A stretch of 64,000 nucleotides of DNA from an uncultured Clostridium sp. (lineage in GTDB: Bacteria; Bacillota; Clostridia; TANB77; CAG-508), in assembly GCA_948438085.1 (NCBI GenBank), contig CAOJKP010000001.1:44598-108597 (forward strand). The letters are read 5' to 3'. Of the stretch, positions 38,994 through 50,900 are shown one piece after another (within the stretch, counting starts at the first letter, position 1; the number at the start of each line of letters is the position of its first letter). The position numbers were made by a program, and so were the translations under genes. Under the pieces are notes generated by a model. The model was not told where the DNA came from. It searched no databases and was given only the letters and a program-made list of their open reading frames with translations.

Positions 38994-41900
38994 ATGGAAT
39001 CAAAAAATGAAGAAAAGAATGTAAAAAAAAGTACTAATAATATTGAAGATATAAAAGAATATGATGAAGAAAAAGAATATACTGCAGATGAGATTATGAA
39101 TAGAATAATGAAAATTAAAAATATAGAAAATAAAGACTATGAGTTTGAATGGAACGTACCAAATGGATTAAGATTTTTATCAGATAATACAATAGATATC
39201 ATATGTAAAATACTAGAAAAGGGAAATTGTAAAATAAAAGAAGTTGAAAGAAATGACAAAAGTAAATTAATTGAATTTAATTCAAATGTAACAACCATAT
39301 GCTTTATAAGTAAAGAAAACGCAATAGAAAAATTAGATAAAAATGAGGTAGTAGGTTTAAATGAAAAATTTACTTATTCAAAATACTACTATGATAATAA
39401 TGTTTGCGTGGGATGTAAATATGATAGGTGTCCAAAATTTTATGCAGGATATATTATATACTTAAAAAATAAAGGATTATTGCCACAAAAATTACAAGAT
39501 AGAGAGGAATTTAGAAAAAACACATTTAAAAGTGACTACTTTACTTTTAAATGGGAAACTAAAAAAGGTACATTAAGCACAATTCCAGAAAAAACATTTG
39601 AATTTTGTATGGAATTATTAAACAGAGGATTAGTACATGTAATGCCAGGATTAACAGAGCAAGGACATATAAAAATATATGAACCATTTACATGTAAGGA
39701 TTTTGCTTTTATGAATGATGATACTAAAAGATTGCCAAATCAAATAAATAAATACGAAAAATGGTATTACTATACAAGGTCACATAAGGAGCTACTAAAA
39801 TTCTGTGATGGGTATTCATGTAGACTAGATGCATGTACAGGAACAATAGCAGGATATTTATATTATCTAAAAAGATGTGGCAGAGAAAAGCAGATAGAAG
39901 AAGAAAGAAAGTATTATAATGAGCATAAAGATGAAATAGAAAAACAAAATCAAAAAGAGAGGCAAGAAAAACTAGAATCATTAGAAAAATTAACCAATGA
40001 AAATATTAAAGAATTAAAAAAGTTTAAATATAAAATAAAAAATATAGAAAATTTAATTAATAATATTAGAATATGGAATCAAAAAAATTTACATATTACA
40101 TTAGAGGGAAATGACTTAAAAATAAAAGAAATATGTGAAAATAAAATTATTGATATTTTAAAAAATACAGATAAGGTAAGAAGTGCAGCATATAGAAAAA
40201 TTTCATTACAAAATATAGCAGCAGAAAATACATATATTTATACAAGTAGGACAGATGTTAATGGCAATAAATGGCCTGTTTACGATGCAACTACATTTAA
40301 ACCAATACAAAATGATATGGTATTTATAATAACAGGAATTAAAGAATTTGTTAATGACTATAAATTATATAAAAATATTCCACAAAGTGAATATAAAGAG
40401 ATAAGGAATAAGCAATTTGAGCATACTATAGATATGTTAACTGATTTGTCTTCTGAAAGTTATATAATATTAGATTCTACACAAGAAGAAATCGATGAGT
40501 TAATTGAACTAAACCCAAAATTGAAATTTGTTTTTCAAGAAAATAGATATAAAGTTGAAGATACTTCTATTGATGAAATGTTTGAAATATATCTAAAGGA
40601 TATAAAACCAGAATTATTAGAGGAATTGAGGATTAAAGAAAAAGAAATTAAAACAAAATTTGTTGAATATGTTGGTATGAATAAAGAATTTGTACCATTT
40701 TCTGAAATAGAATTTGCAAGGTATTTAGCAGCTTATAATAATTCAAGAAATGATTTTGTATTTCCAGCAAATGTGTATAAAAAAGAGACTGTTGATGAAA
40801 GCTTAGAGAATATTATTGGAATGCAAAAAGTAAAAGAAAAAGTAAAAGAATTTGAAAAATATGCTCTTTTTACAATAAAAGCTAAAACATTAGGAATGAA
40901 ACTTCAAAAATCAAATCTGCACATGGTGTTTACAGGAAATCCAGGAACAGGTAAAACAATGGTTGCAAGAATTATGGCAAAAATGCTTTATGATTTAGGA
41001 TTAATTAAAGAGAATAAATTAGTGGAAGTTGAAAGAAAGGACTTGGTTGCAGCATATATTGGGCAAACTGCTATAAAAACAAGTGAAATATTAGAAAAGG
41101 CCATGGGTGGAGTTTTATTTATAGATGAAGCATATACTTTATATAATAAAGCTGAAAATGATTTTGGAAAAGAAGCAATATCAACAATTATTAAGACAAT
41201 GGAAGATAAAAAAGATGAAATAGTAATAATATTTGCTGGATATAGAGATGAGATGTTTGATTTTTTAAAAATTAATCCAGGAATTAAATCGAGAATAGGG
41301 TATACATTTGACTTTTTGGATTATACATCAAATGAATTAACCCAAATGTTTGTAAAGAAAACTGAAAAAATGGGATTTACATTGGAGAGTGGTGTTGAGA
41401 AAAAAATCAATGAAATTTGTGAATACTTTACAGGCAAAAAGTCTTTTGGAAATGGAAGATTTATTGATAAATTAATTCAAGAAGTAATTATAAACCATGC
41501 AGTAAATAGTAGTAAAGAAGTAAAGAAAATAGTTATTAAAGATATTCCTAATATTGAAGAGCTAAACAATTCAAATTCATCAGGAAAAACAGCAACCGAA
41601 TTAATGGAAAATTTGATTGGAATGAAGGAAATAAAAGAAAAGTTAAAAGAGTTTGAAGCATATATAAGTTTTTTAAAAGAAGCCAAGGAAAATAATATAA
41701 AAATTCCAAAACAAAATATACATATGGTATTTACAGGAAATTCTGGAACTGGAAAAACGACAGTAGCAAGGATTGTGGCAGAAGCATTATATGATTTAGG
41801 AGTAATACATGAGAACAAATTAGTAGAAGTTGAAAGAAAAGATTTGGTTGCCGAATATGTTGGGCAAACAGCAATAAAAACAGCAAATGTTATAGAAAAA

Positions 41901-42947
41901 GCCATGGGTGGAGTTTTATTTATAGATGAAGCATATACTTTATATAATAAATCTGAAAGTGATTTTGGACAAGAAGCATTAGCTACTATAATAAAAGCAA
42001 TGGAAGATAAAAAAGACGAAATAGTAATAATATTTGCAGGATATAAAAAAGAGATGCAAAACTTTATGGCTATGAATTCTGGTGTTTTTTCAAGAATAGG
42101 GTATACATTTGATTTTCCTGATTATGACGAAAATGAATACTGTGAAATATTTTATAAAAAAGTAGAATCTGCGAATATGAAACTAGAAGAAGATGCAAAA
42201 GAAAATGTATTAATATTAATGAAATACTTTCATAATGTAGAAAACATAGGAAATGGAAGATTTGTTGATAAAGTAATGCAAGAAACATTAATGAAACATG
42301 CTAAAAATAAAGAAAGAAAAATAGATACAATAAAAAAAGAAGAAATTCCTACAATTCAAGAAATGACAAAACAAATTTTTAATGGGAACTATATGATAGA
42401 TCCAAGTAGAATTACTAACGAAGATAAAAAAGAAGTTGCTATACATGAAGTAGGACATGCTCTTTTAAGATATTTATTATTTGAGACACCAGGAATAAAA
42501 AAGATAGTTATTAATGCAGAAGGAACTGGAACTCTTGGGTATGTTTCATATAACGAAGAGACAATGAAATACACTTCTAAAAAATCTGAAATATTAAATA
42601 GAATTATGGTATCAATGGGAGGCATGGCTGCTGAAAAAGTCTATTTAGGAGAATTTGCAAATGGAAATTCAAGCGATTTAGAAAAAGCAACTGAACTTGC
42701 TAAGAATATGGTGGCAACTTATGGTATGTCAGAATTAGGATATGGTCAAATAAAAAACCCAGACAATAGAATGTCAGAAATAATGCAAAATGAAATAAAT
42801 AAAATTTTAGAAGAATGCTTTGAAAAAACACAAGAAAAAATAGAACAAAATAAAGAAAAAATGGATAAAATAATAGCATATCTAATGGAAAAAACTGAAA
42901 TAGATGAAGAAGAATTTATTAAAGTATACAAAGAAAAAAATAGCTAA
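38994..42947 (+). CDS. Fusion of two CbxX/SpoVK-type AAA+ domains with an FtsH-type M41 metallopeptidase
   Basis: 1317 residues from ATG 38994 behind AAGGAGA. The N-terminal part (about 1-310) holds two related cysteine-containing segments (CVGCKYDRC, then CDGYSCRLDAC), each followed by a YxYYLK-type stretch. A middle region of about 300 residues is unrecognised. Two AAA+ domains follow: Walker A GNPGTGKT (about 647) with Walker B VLFIDEAYTL, then GNSGTGKT (about 915) with the same Walker B. The C-terminus carries HEVGH (His1151) and SSDLEKAT (Asp1228), the zinc ligands of M41 peptidases such as FtsH. No membrane helix is visible, so it is probably a soluble ATP-driven protease. I do not know this exact architecture as a named family. 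Confidence 0.85.
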   Translation: MESKNEEKNVKKSTNNIEDIKEYDEEKEYTADEIMNRIMKIKNIENKDYEFEWNVPNGLRFLSDNTIDIICKILEKGNCKIKEVERNDKSKLIEFNSNVTTICFISKENAIEKLDKNEVVGLNEKFTYSKYYYDNNVCVGCKYDRCPKFYAGYIIYLKNKGLLPQKLQDREEFRKNTFKSDYFTFKWETKKGTLSTIPEKTFEFCMELLNRGLVHVMPGLTEQGHIKIYEPFTCKDFAFMNDDTKRLPNQINKYEKWYYYTRSHKELLKFCDGYSCRLDACTGTIAGYLYYLKRCGREKQIEEERKYYNEHKDEIEKQNQKERQEKLESLEKLTNENIKELKKFKYKIKNIENLINNIRIWNQKNLHITLEGNDLKIKEICENKIIDILKNTDKVRSAAYRKISLQNIAAENTYIYTSRTDVNGNKWPVYDATTFKPIQNDMVFIITGIKEFVNDYKLYKNIPQSEYKEIRNKQFEHTIDMLTDLSSESYIILDSTQEEIDELIELNPKLKFVFQENRYKVEDTSIDEMFEIYLKDIKPELLEELRIKEKEIKTKFVEYVGMNKEFVPFSEIEFARYLAAYNNSRNDFVFPANVYKKETVDESLENIIGMQKVKEKVKEFEKYALFTIKAKTLGMKLQKSNLHMVFTGNPGTGKTMVARIMAKMLYDLGLIKENKLVEVERKDLVAAYIGQTAIKTSEILEKAMGGVLFIDEAYTLYNKAENDFGKEAISTIIKTMEDKKDEIVIIFAGYRDEMFDFLKINPGIKSRIGYTFDFLDYTSNELTQMFVKKTEKMGFTLESGVEKKINEICEYFTGKKSFGNGRFIDKLIQEVIINHAVNSSKEVKKIVIKDIPNIEELNNSNSSGKTATELMENLIGMKEIKEKLKEFEAYISFLKEAKENNIKIPKQNIHMVFTGNSGTGKTTVARIVAEALYDLGVIHENKLVEVERKDLVAEYVGQTAIKTANVIEKAMGGVLFIDEAYTLYNKSESDFGQEALATIIKAMEDKKDEIVIIFAGYKKEMQNFMAMNSGVFSRIGYTFDFPDYDENEYCEIFYKKVESANMKLEEDAKENVLILMKYFHNVENIGNGRFVDKVMQETLMKHAKNKERKIDTIKKEEIPTIQEMTKQIFNGNYMIDPSRITNEDKKEVAIHEVGHALLRYLLFETPGIKKIVINAEGTGTLGYVSYNEETMKYTSKKSEILNRIMVSMGGMAAEKVYLGEFANGNSSDLEKATELAKNMVATYGMSELGYGQIKNPDNRMSEIMQNEINKILEECFEKTQEKIEQNKEKMDKIIAYLMEKTEIDEEEFIKVYKEKNS

Positions 42948-42956
42948 TAAGAAGTG

Positions 42957-42986
42957 TATGGGCGCCCTTTGGGCGTCCGTTTTCAA
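42957..42986. repeat. Family 1 intergenic palindromic repeat
   Basis: TATGGGCGCCC TTT GGGCGTCCGTTTTC: GGGCGCCC pairs with GGGCGTCC. It is GC-rich against an A/T background. Confidence 0.65.
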
Positions 42987-43075
42987 TAAAATGCAAAAAA
43001 GTTCCTTTAACAAAGCATAATTCTAATGTTACTGTCAAAATATAATTATTTTATATTAAAAAATTATCAAATACT

Positions 43076-43103
43076 TTGAAAAAATAAAAAAAAGTGATAT
43101 AAT
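43076..43103 (+). promoter_or_regulatory. Promoter of the SNF2 helicase gene
   Basis: TTGAAA, a 16-base spacer and TATAAT, 33 bases before the ATG. Confidence 0.75.
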
Positions 43104-43135
43104 ATTAAGGCTATTTGAAAAGGAGAGAATTTTTT

Positions 43136-46100
43136 ATGGAAAAGCAACCTGAAAAAGAAGAAAAAAAACCTAAAGATAGATATATAGAATTTAAAGATTT
43201 AATAAACACATTTTATGAAGATGAAGATAATTATATAGAAGAAACTACAATTTCTCATTCACGAATATTAGATAAAAATATAAACTTAATTCCAAAATTA
43301 ATATATGATAAATACACTAAGGAATTGAAACTTGAATTAAAAATAGGAAACTCAAATCAATTATATAAAATAAAAGATATAATAAGCTTTTATGAAAAAA
43401 TGAAAAATAAAGAAATATATAAATATGGTACAAAACTTGAATTTTTGCATACAGAAGAATCGTTTAATAAAGATAGTATAGAATTACTAAAATTTGTAAT
43501 GAAAAATGCGGAAATAATGAAATATTTAACAAATACTTCAAATAACTTATATAAAAATTATGGACCAATGCAAAATAATTCAGGTATTATATTAAGCAAT
43601 ACATCTCTTGACGAACTATTTTCTATACTTAAAGGAAAAAATGTATTATTTGAAAAAGATTATATAACAAATGAAGTCTTATTTACAGAAGAAAAGCCAG
43701 ACATAAAATTTGAAATTGGAAAAGAAAATGAAGAAGAATATAAAATTGTATGTAATATAGATACATATAATACATACGAAGTTTTTTATGGAAAAGAGAA
43801 TATATATTTATTATATAACAACTCTTTATATCAATGTGAAAATTCATATAAAGAATCAACTTTAAAAATATTAGATGTATTTAAAAGGAACTATACAAGC
43901 AAAATAAAATTTGCAAAGGAGCAATTGCCAAATTTTTTCTCAATAATTTTACCAAAAGTAGAAGACGATATAATATTAGCAAAAGATGATGAAGAAGAGT
44001 TAATGCAATGCATGCCACAAAAACTAGAAGTAAGAATGTTTTTAGAATGCAATGATAAAAATTATATAATAGCAACTGTGTTATTTAGATATAATAATTT
44101 AGAATTTAACCCAATAAAAGAAAGCATAGATATTCCAAGGAATTCAGTTAATGAAGCAAAAGTTCTTAATATGTTACGAAAATCTGGATTTATGTTAGAT
44201 AAAAAAAATGCAAGATTTGTACTAACACAAGATAATGATATATATGAATTTTTAACAAATGGGGTAAATGAATATATAAATAAATATGAAGTGTTAACAA
44301 CAAATGACTTTCTAAAAAAACAAGTAAAACAAGCACATATTAACAATGTGGGAGTAAAAGTGGAAAACAATCTTCTAAAAATAGATTTAAGTGGATTTAA
44401 TTTTAATAAAAATGAATTAAAGGAGATTTTAAAAAAATATAATCTGAAAAAAAGGTTTCATAAATTAAAGGATGGAAGTTTTTTAAGTATAGAAAATAGT
44501 CAAGATTTAGAATTTATAAATGATTTAATAGAAGGAACAGAATTTGAATATAAAGACTTTGAAAATGAACAAATTATTTTACCAATGCATAGAAGTTTAT
44601 ACATAAATAGAATTCTAGAAAAATTAGATAGTAAAAATATAAGTAAGAATCAAGAATATAAGCAAATTGTTTCAAAAGTTGAAGAAAAAAATAGTATAGA
44701 AGAAATAACTATACCTAATGAAGTAAATAATATTTTAAGAAATTATCAAAAAGTTGGATATAGATGGTTAAAAACATTAGATGAATATAATTTTTCAGGA
44801 ATACTTGCAGATGATATGGGATTAGGAAAAACCCTACAAATAATATCAATTATGTTAGAGTATATAGAAAACACAAAACAAAATAAGGAACCAATAATTG
44901 TTGTATGTCCAAGTTCATTATCTCTAAATTGGAAGAGTGAAATTGAAAAATTTGCACCTAATATAAAAACACTTGTTATATCAGGTGGAACTTCAACAAG
45001 AAAACAACAAATAAATTCCATAGGAGAATATGATGTTGTAATTACATCATATGATTTATTAAAAAGAGATATAGAATTTTACAATGAAAAAAACTATATA
45101 TTTAGGTACATAATAGCAGATGAAGCACAATATATTAAAAATAGTAATACAAAAAATGCAAAAGCAATAAAGCAAATTAATGGTAGAACAAAATATGCTT
45201 TAACAGGAACTCCTATTGAAAATTCATTATCAGAATTATGGTCTATATTTGATTTTTTAATGCCAGGTTATTTATTTAGTTATAACAAATTTAAAGAAAA
45301 ATATGAAATACCAATATTATCTAAAGAAAATAATGAAGCAATGGAAAAGTTAAAAATGGAAATAGAACCATTTATATTAAGAAGAACAAAAAAGCAAGTA
45401 TTAACAGAGCTTCCAGATAAAACTATAACTGTATTAAACAATGAAATGGAAGAAACTCAACAAAAAGTTTATTTGTCATATTTAGCACAAGCAAGAAGTG
45501 AATTGCAACAAGAATTAGAGATAAATGGATTAGAAAATAGTAGGATAAAAATATTAGCACTTTTAACAAGATTAAGGCAAATATGTTGTCACCCAAATTT
45601 ATTTATAACAAACTATAAAGGTGAGTCTAGCAAATTAAACCAATGTATAGAAATATTAAAAGATGCAATACAAAGTGGACACAAAATTTTACTTTTTTCA
45701 GGTTATACATCTATGTTTGAAATAATTGAAGAAAAGTTGAAGGAAGAGAATATAAGCTATTTTAAACTAACAGGACAAACTAAAATATCAAATAGATTGC
45801 AATTAGTAGAAGAATTTAATAAAAATCCAAACATAAAAGTATTTTTAATATCATTAAAAGCAGGAGGAACAGGACTTAATTTAACAGGTGCAGATATGGT
45901 AATACATTATGACCCATGGTGGAATATAGCAGCAGAGAATCAAGCAACAGATAGGGCATATAGAATTGGGCAAAAAAATAATGTACAAGTATATAAGCTG
46001 ATTACAAAAAATTCTATTGAAGAAAAGATTTATGAGTTACAAGAGAAAAAGGCAAAATTAATAGATGATGTGCTTAACACAAAAACATCTTTTATTTCAA

Positions 46101-46138
46101 AATTATCTAAAGAAGACATTTTGAAATTATTTGAATGA
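43136..46138 (+). CDS. SNF2-family DNA-dependent ATPase
   Basis: 1000 residues. ATG 43136 is chosen because AGGAGA lies eight bases before it; an upstream TTG has no ribosome site. The first half (about 1-520) resembles the bacterial SNF2-associated region in layout. The ATPase follows with ADDMGLGKT (about 560), DEAQYIKN (about 661) and TGTPIENSLSELW. The second RecA-like domain has LLFSGYTSMFEI, GGTGLNLTGAD and the ATDRAYRIGQ arginine-finger motif. Such enzymes move along or remodel DNA and displace bound proteins. No SWIM zinc finger or nuclease domain is seen. It has its own promoter, so a link with the AAA-M41 gene upstream is only suggested by position. Confidence 0.9.
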   Translation: MEKQPEKEEKKPKDRYIEFKDLINTFYEDEDNYIEETTISHSRILDKNINLIPKLIYDKYTKELKLELKIGNSNQLYKIKDIISFYEKMKNKEIYKYGTKLEFLHTEESFNKDSIELLKFVMKNAEIMKYLTNTSNNLYKNYGPMQNNSGIILSNTSLDELFSILKGKNVLFEKDYITNEVLFTEEKPDIKFEIGKENEEEYKIVCNIDTYNTYEVFYGKENIYLLYNNSLYQCENSYKESTLKILDVFKRNYTSKIKFAKEQLPNFFSIILPKVEDDIILAKDDEEELMQCMPQKLEVRMFLECNDKNYIIATVLFRYNNLEFNPIKESIDIPRNSVNEAKVLNMLRKSGFMLDKKNARFVLTQDNDIYEFLTNGVNEYINKYEVLTTNDFLKKQVKQAHINNVGVKVENNLLKIDLSGFNFNKNELKEILKKYNLKKRFHKLKDGSFLSIENSQDLEFINDLIEGTEFEYKDFENEQIILPMHRSLYINRILEKLDSKNISKNQEYKQIVSKVEEKNSIEEITIPNEVNNILRNYQKVGYRWLKTLDEYNFSGILADDMGLGKTLQIISIMLEYIENTKQNKEPIIVVCPSSLSLNWKSEIEKFAPNIKTLVISGGTSTRKQQINSIGEYDVVITSYDLLKRDIEFYNEKNYIFRYIIADEAQYIKNSNTKNAKAIKQINGRTKYALTGTPIENSLSELWSIFDFLMPGYLFSYNKFKEKYEIPILSKENNEAMEKLKMEIEPFILRRTKKQVLTELPDKTITVLNNEMEETQQKVYLSYLAQARSELQQELEINGLENSRIKILALLTRLRQICCHPNLFITNYKGESSKLNQCIEILKDAIQSGHKILLFSGYTSMFEIIEEKLKEENISYFKLTGQTKISNRLQLVEEFNKNPNIKVFLISLKAGGTGLNLTGADMVIHYDPWWNIAAENQATDRAYRIGQKNNVQVYKLITKNSIEEKIYELQEKKAKLIDDVLNTKTSFISKLSKEDILKLFE

Positions 46139-46176
46139 AAATAAATTAATGTATAATATTAGTGAATAATGTAGAC

Positions 46177-46210
46177 GTGTAGTGGCTGCCTTTGGCAGTC
46201 CGTCCTACAA
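46177..46210. repeat. Family 1 intergenic palindromic repeat
   Basis: GTGTAGTGGCTGCC TTT GGCAGTCCGTCCTACA: GGCTGCC pairs with GGCAGTC, and the outer GTAG pairs with CTAC. Confidence 0.75.
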
Positions 46211-46226
46211 AGAAATGACCATAGCA

Positions 46227-46317
46227 ATGTAGGGGCGATTTTTTTCTTAGCTCTTCGAGCGAGTAGCGAGTTAATATTGTTATGCAAAGCTAATCGCCCG
46301 TTCTTCGAAGAATTACT
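46227..46317. repeat. Long compound palindromic repeat
   Basis: GTAGGGGCGATT at one end pairs with AATCGCCC at the other. An inner CTCTTCGAGCGAGTAGCGAG segment folds back on itself. This is the same style as family 1 but larger, and it fills most of the gap before trmFO. Confidence 0.6.
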
Positions 46318-46431
46318 ATATATGAAATAACGTTAAGGGGATTATTTACTTGTAGGTAATATTAACTAATATACTTATACTTAGTATATTGCTAACAAAA
46401 AGCACATTAATAAAAAGAAAGGAAAAACAAA

Positions 46432-47810
46432 ATGGAAGAATACATAACAATAATTGGAGGAGGACTTGCTGGATGTGAAGCAGCATACCAAGTTGCAAAA
46501 CAAGGAATAAAAGTAAAACTATATGAAATGAAACCAAAAAAATACTCACCAGCACATACAAACGAAAACCTTGCAGAAGTAGTTTGTAGTAACTCATTTA
46601 AATCCAACTTAATTACCAATGCATGTGGGCTATTAAAAGAAGAATTACGTATTATGGATTCCTTACTAATAAAATGTGCAGATGAAACATCCTTACCAGC
46701 TGGTCAAGCATTAGCAGTAGATAGAAAAAAATTTTCAAGTCTTGTAACAAACAAAATAAAAGAAAATAAAAATATAGAAATAATAAATGAAGAAGCAATA
46801 GATATTCCAAAAGATAAAATTGTAATCATTGCAACAGGTCCATTAACAAGTGATGAATTAGCAACTAAAATTTCTAAACTAACAGGGCAAGATAAACTAT
46901 ATTTTTACGATGCACAAGCACCATTAATTGCAAAAGATAGTATAGATATGAACATTGCCTTTTATGGAAATAGATACGAACAAGAAAGAGAAAAGGACGA
47001 AGAAATTGAAGAGTGGAAAAAAAGAATAAGCAATCAAGAAGATGGTTATATAAATCTTCCAATGAATAAAGAAGAATACGAAAAATTTTATAATGAATTA
47101 GTAAATGCCGAAGTAGTAACATTACATGAATTCGAAAAAAAGGAAATATTTGAAGGATGTATGCCGCTAGAAATAATGGCAAAAAGAGGACAAGATACAT
47201 TACGATTTGGACCATTAAAGCCTGTCGGATTTACAGACTTAAGAACACGGAAGAAGACCATATGCAGTAGTTCAGCTAAGACAAGACAATAAAGAAGGAA
47301 CAATATATAACATAGTAGGCTTCCAAACAAACTTAAAATTTGGAGAACAAAAAAGAATATTTAGTATGATACCAGGATTAGAAAATGCAGAATTTATGAA
47401 ATATGGAGTAATGCATAGAAATACCTATATAAACTCGACTTTATTATTAGATGAAACATATAATTTAAAAAAAGATAATAACATATTTTTTGCAGGTCAA
47501 ATAACAGGGGTAGAAGGATATGTAGAATCTATTTGTTCTCGGGTTAGTTGCAGGAATTAATGCTGTAAAGAAATTAAAAAAGAAAGAAAAAGTAATATTT
47601 CCTAATGATACTATAATTGGAGCATTAGCTAAGTATATATCAACAACAAACGAAAAATTTCAACCAATGAATGCAAACTTTGGAATATTGCCACAATTAG
47701 AAGAAAAAATAAAGGATAAAAAGGTAAAATATGAGAAATTAGCCAATAAATCCATAAAAAGTTTGAAAAAAGTTAACATAACTATTGAAATGAGAAATAA
47801 TTTATGGTAA
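46432..47810 (+). CDS. trmFO: Methylenetetrahydrofolate-tRNA-(uracil-54) methyltransferase TrmFO, interrupted by two in-frame CGG codons
   Basis: Start ATG 46432 behind AAAGGAAA. The FAD-binding start [14 protein letters not shown] is followed by [10 protein letters not shown] and [10 protein letters not shown]. Three frames are needed for the full protein: zero frame to CGG 47248, then [14 protein letters not shown] in +1 to CGG 47540, then GLVAGINAV in +2 down to the stop at 47808-47810 after the conserved [12 protein letters not shown] block. In both places skipping the C restores a conserved glycine. The sum of about 459 residues is normal for the family. TrmFO methylates U54 of tRNA using folate. 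Two identical one-base events in one intact-looking gene are hard to explain by decay. Confidence 0.9.
47248..47250 (+). other. In-frame CGG at a +1 frame switch (trmFO, first site)
   Basis: AGA ACA CGG AAG; skipping C gives Arg-Thr-Gly-Arg-Arg-Pro-Tyr, the family sequence. Confidence 0.9.
47540..47542 (+). other. In-frame CGG at a +1 frame switch (trmFO, second site)
   Basis: TGT TCT CGG GTT; skipping C gives Cys-Ser-Gly-Leu-Val-Ala-Gly-Ile, the family sequence. Confidence 0.9.
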
Positions 47811-47914
47811 ACTATAAGTTAGAGGAAAAATGTCTGTAAAAAATTGACAAAAAATAAACTTAATATTAAAATAGGAAAAGAAGAGTCTATTTATAGATTT
47901 TGGAAGGAGATTTT

Positions 47915-50900
47915 ATGGAAGATCAAATTAAATTAGTATATGATGAAACTAGTAAAAGTATACAAGAATTGAAACAATTAATGGCAGATAAAGAGCAAAC
48001 ACCAGAAGTTATAGAACAAAAAAGACAAGAAGTAATTCAAAAATCAAAAGAATGCATAGGAGTAAATAATAAAGCATTAGAAGGAATAAGAAAACGAAAA
48101 ATGCAAGAAGCAGATAGAAAGTTAGAAAAGCTCACTGAAGAAAGATTAAAATGTACAAATCCAGAAGAATATGCTAGAGTTGATAAAAAAATAGAAAAAG
48201 TAAATGCCGAAAAGAAAGAAATTGAAAATTATGGACATGAATTTAACGAAGAAGTAATAAAAACAGTATCTGGATTAGGAATAACTGCTAAAGACTTAGG
48301 TGTCGAAGAAAATAATAAAGAACCAAAAAAACGTAGTAATTTTATAGCAAGATTTTTTGCGGCTTTATTTGGAAAATTCAAAATACCAGAACGTAAAAAA
48401 GAATATAAACAAAGCCCAAGAAAAGATAAAAAAACAGTAAGGCAAAAAATAAGAGAAACTTTAGATAGTGCATTTGAATGGGCAGATGCAATATTAGATG
48501 AAGAAATAGCTGATATGGTTGATGAAACACCTAATGCTGAAGACAAAACTACTACTAAAAGTGAAGAACAAGGAAATAGGGATAAAAAACAACAAGAACC
48601 TAAAGAAAATACAGAAGATGCACACAAAATGGATTCATTTAAAGAGTCTATGAAAAAAGACTTTGAAGAATACTTTGCAAAAGTAGAAGAAGGCTATGAA
48701 GATATATTGCCAAAAGCATATATTAGTTATAAAACAAAATTAATAAAAGAATATATTAATAATCAAGATGATTTAAAAGAATATAGTAAACAAGAAATGC
48801 TTGGGCAAAGTGGATTTGAAAAAATATATACAACCAAAAAACATTTAATAGATTACTGCCATGATGCTATAGATGTTCTTAATGCCGAAAACGATAAAGA
48901 TAAAGCTGAATTGAAGAAATATGAAAATGATAAAGATAAAAACGGTAAACCTAAAAACCAAAAAGAAATTAGTAAATTAAAAGGACGTATAGCAAAGAAA
49001 AATAAAGAAATTGGTAGTCTAAGAAAAGCATTAAAAGATATAGAAGCAAGAAGAAAAGAAATAATGGACAAAGAACAACATGGTGATGAAAGTAAAAATG
49101 GAGAAGGTCAACAAGAACCACAACAACCAATGACAATAAAAGAAAAAATGGAATATGAGTTGATGGCATATTTTAATGAAGTACAAATAGATTATGGTAA
49201 AGACCTATTACCACAAGAATACTATGATGAAATAGCAAAAATAATAGAAGAAACTATTAATGATTCAAATCTTATTAATCAATATAAAGCAGATGGTATT
49301 GAAGGTATAGTATCTTCAGATAAAGACATTATGTATTGGATAATGTTAGTTCAAGTAAGATTTAATAGAGAGTTAACAGCATATGAGAATCAATATAAAG
49401 ATAAAAATTATATGCCTATAGATTATCCTAAAGTTATACGTAAGCTAGAGTCTAAGATAGAATCAATAAATAAAGCAATACCAGAGATAGAACAAAGACG
49501 TGAAGAAATTGAAAATTCAACACAACAACCACCTCTTTCTGAAGAAGATATTATAAAAAATAAAATGTCTATGGTATTATATGGTAAATTTGATGAATGG
49601 CATGAAGGATATAACGATTTATTAACAGAAGAATATACTAAGTGGTTTTATGATGAATTAGATAAAATAATAAATGATGAAGATATAATTGCACAAGTTG
49701 AGCAAGAGGGAATAGAATGGTATAAAGAAAGTTTGGGCCATTTTGATAATGAAAATACCAAAGTAAATTGGATATTCTCAAATGTTGATGAATTCATTAA
49801 TGAATATATAAAAGATGAAAATGCAAAGCAAGTAGTTTATGAATCTATTTTAGAAATGCGTGAAAAAATCCAACAAAGATATGAAGAAAAGTATAAAGAA
49901 CATGAAAATGACGGAAATGATGAACATGAAGAAGGAGATAATCCGCCAGCTAATAGTATACCAGAAGCAAAATTTGATATAAAAACAGCTAAATATACTA
50001 TAAAAGATAAAGATGGAAATATTGTTGAACATGATTTTGATAAAAAATTATTAAATAAAAAAGCACAACAAGCTTTTGCTCTTGAATTAATGGATAAATA
50101 TGCAGCAAAAAGTATTTTTGAAGATGTTGAGATGAAAATAGAAAAAGCAAAAGCATTATCAGATAAAATGGATATAAATCTATATAGATTATACGAAGCA
50201 TATGACGAAAAATACAATACACTATTAGCACCACAATATATAGATGCAATGCGTTTTAAAACTGTACCTGCACCAACCAAAATGACATACGATTTAACAA
50301 CAATAGGTAGTAAAGTACAAACACCATTTCTTAATAGAGGAGATATTAAAAAACTAGCAGAAATACACGAAAAATTTGAATTAGCAGAAGTAGAAAGAAA
50401 CCCTAAAATGTCAATAGGAAAGAAAATTGCTATTGGATTAGGTATAGGAGGAACTGTTGCTGCAATAGGAATCGGTGCAAGTGCAATATCTAATTTAAAT
50501 AACCAAAAAGATTTAAATAATAATCAAAATATAGAAAAAACTGACGAAAATGTACCAGTAGTGGATTTGAATGACTTAGGTATTAATACACCTGAAGAAA
50601 AACCAACTATTGAAAGCAAAAAAACATCATTTAAAGAATCAATGAAAGTAAGTGGTATAGAACAATCAGTAAAAGTTCTTAAACAACAAGTAAAAGAACA
50701 ATTAGAAAATAAAATTGAGATTGGAAGTAAAGCTATTTTAGAAGAAGGAACTTATTTCTATGATTCAGAAGGAAACGGTCCAACAGGAAAAATAGAAAAT
50801 AGACAAAATAAGGAAGTAGAAATTACTTTAATTGCGACTGTAAATGAAGATGGAAAATATGAACATTGCTTAATGGATGGAAATATAGCAGATGCAAAAC

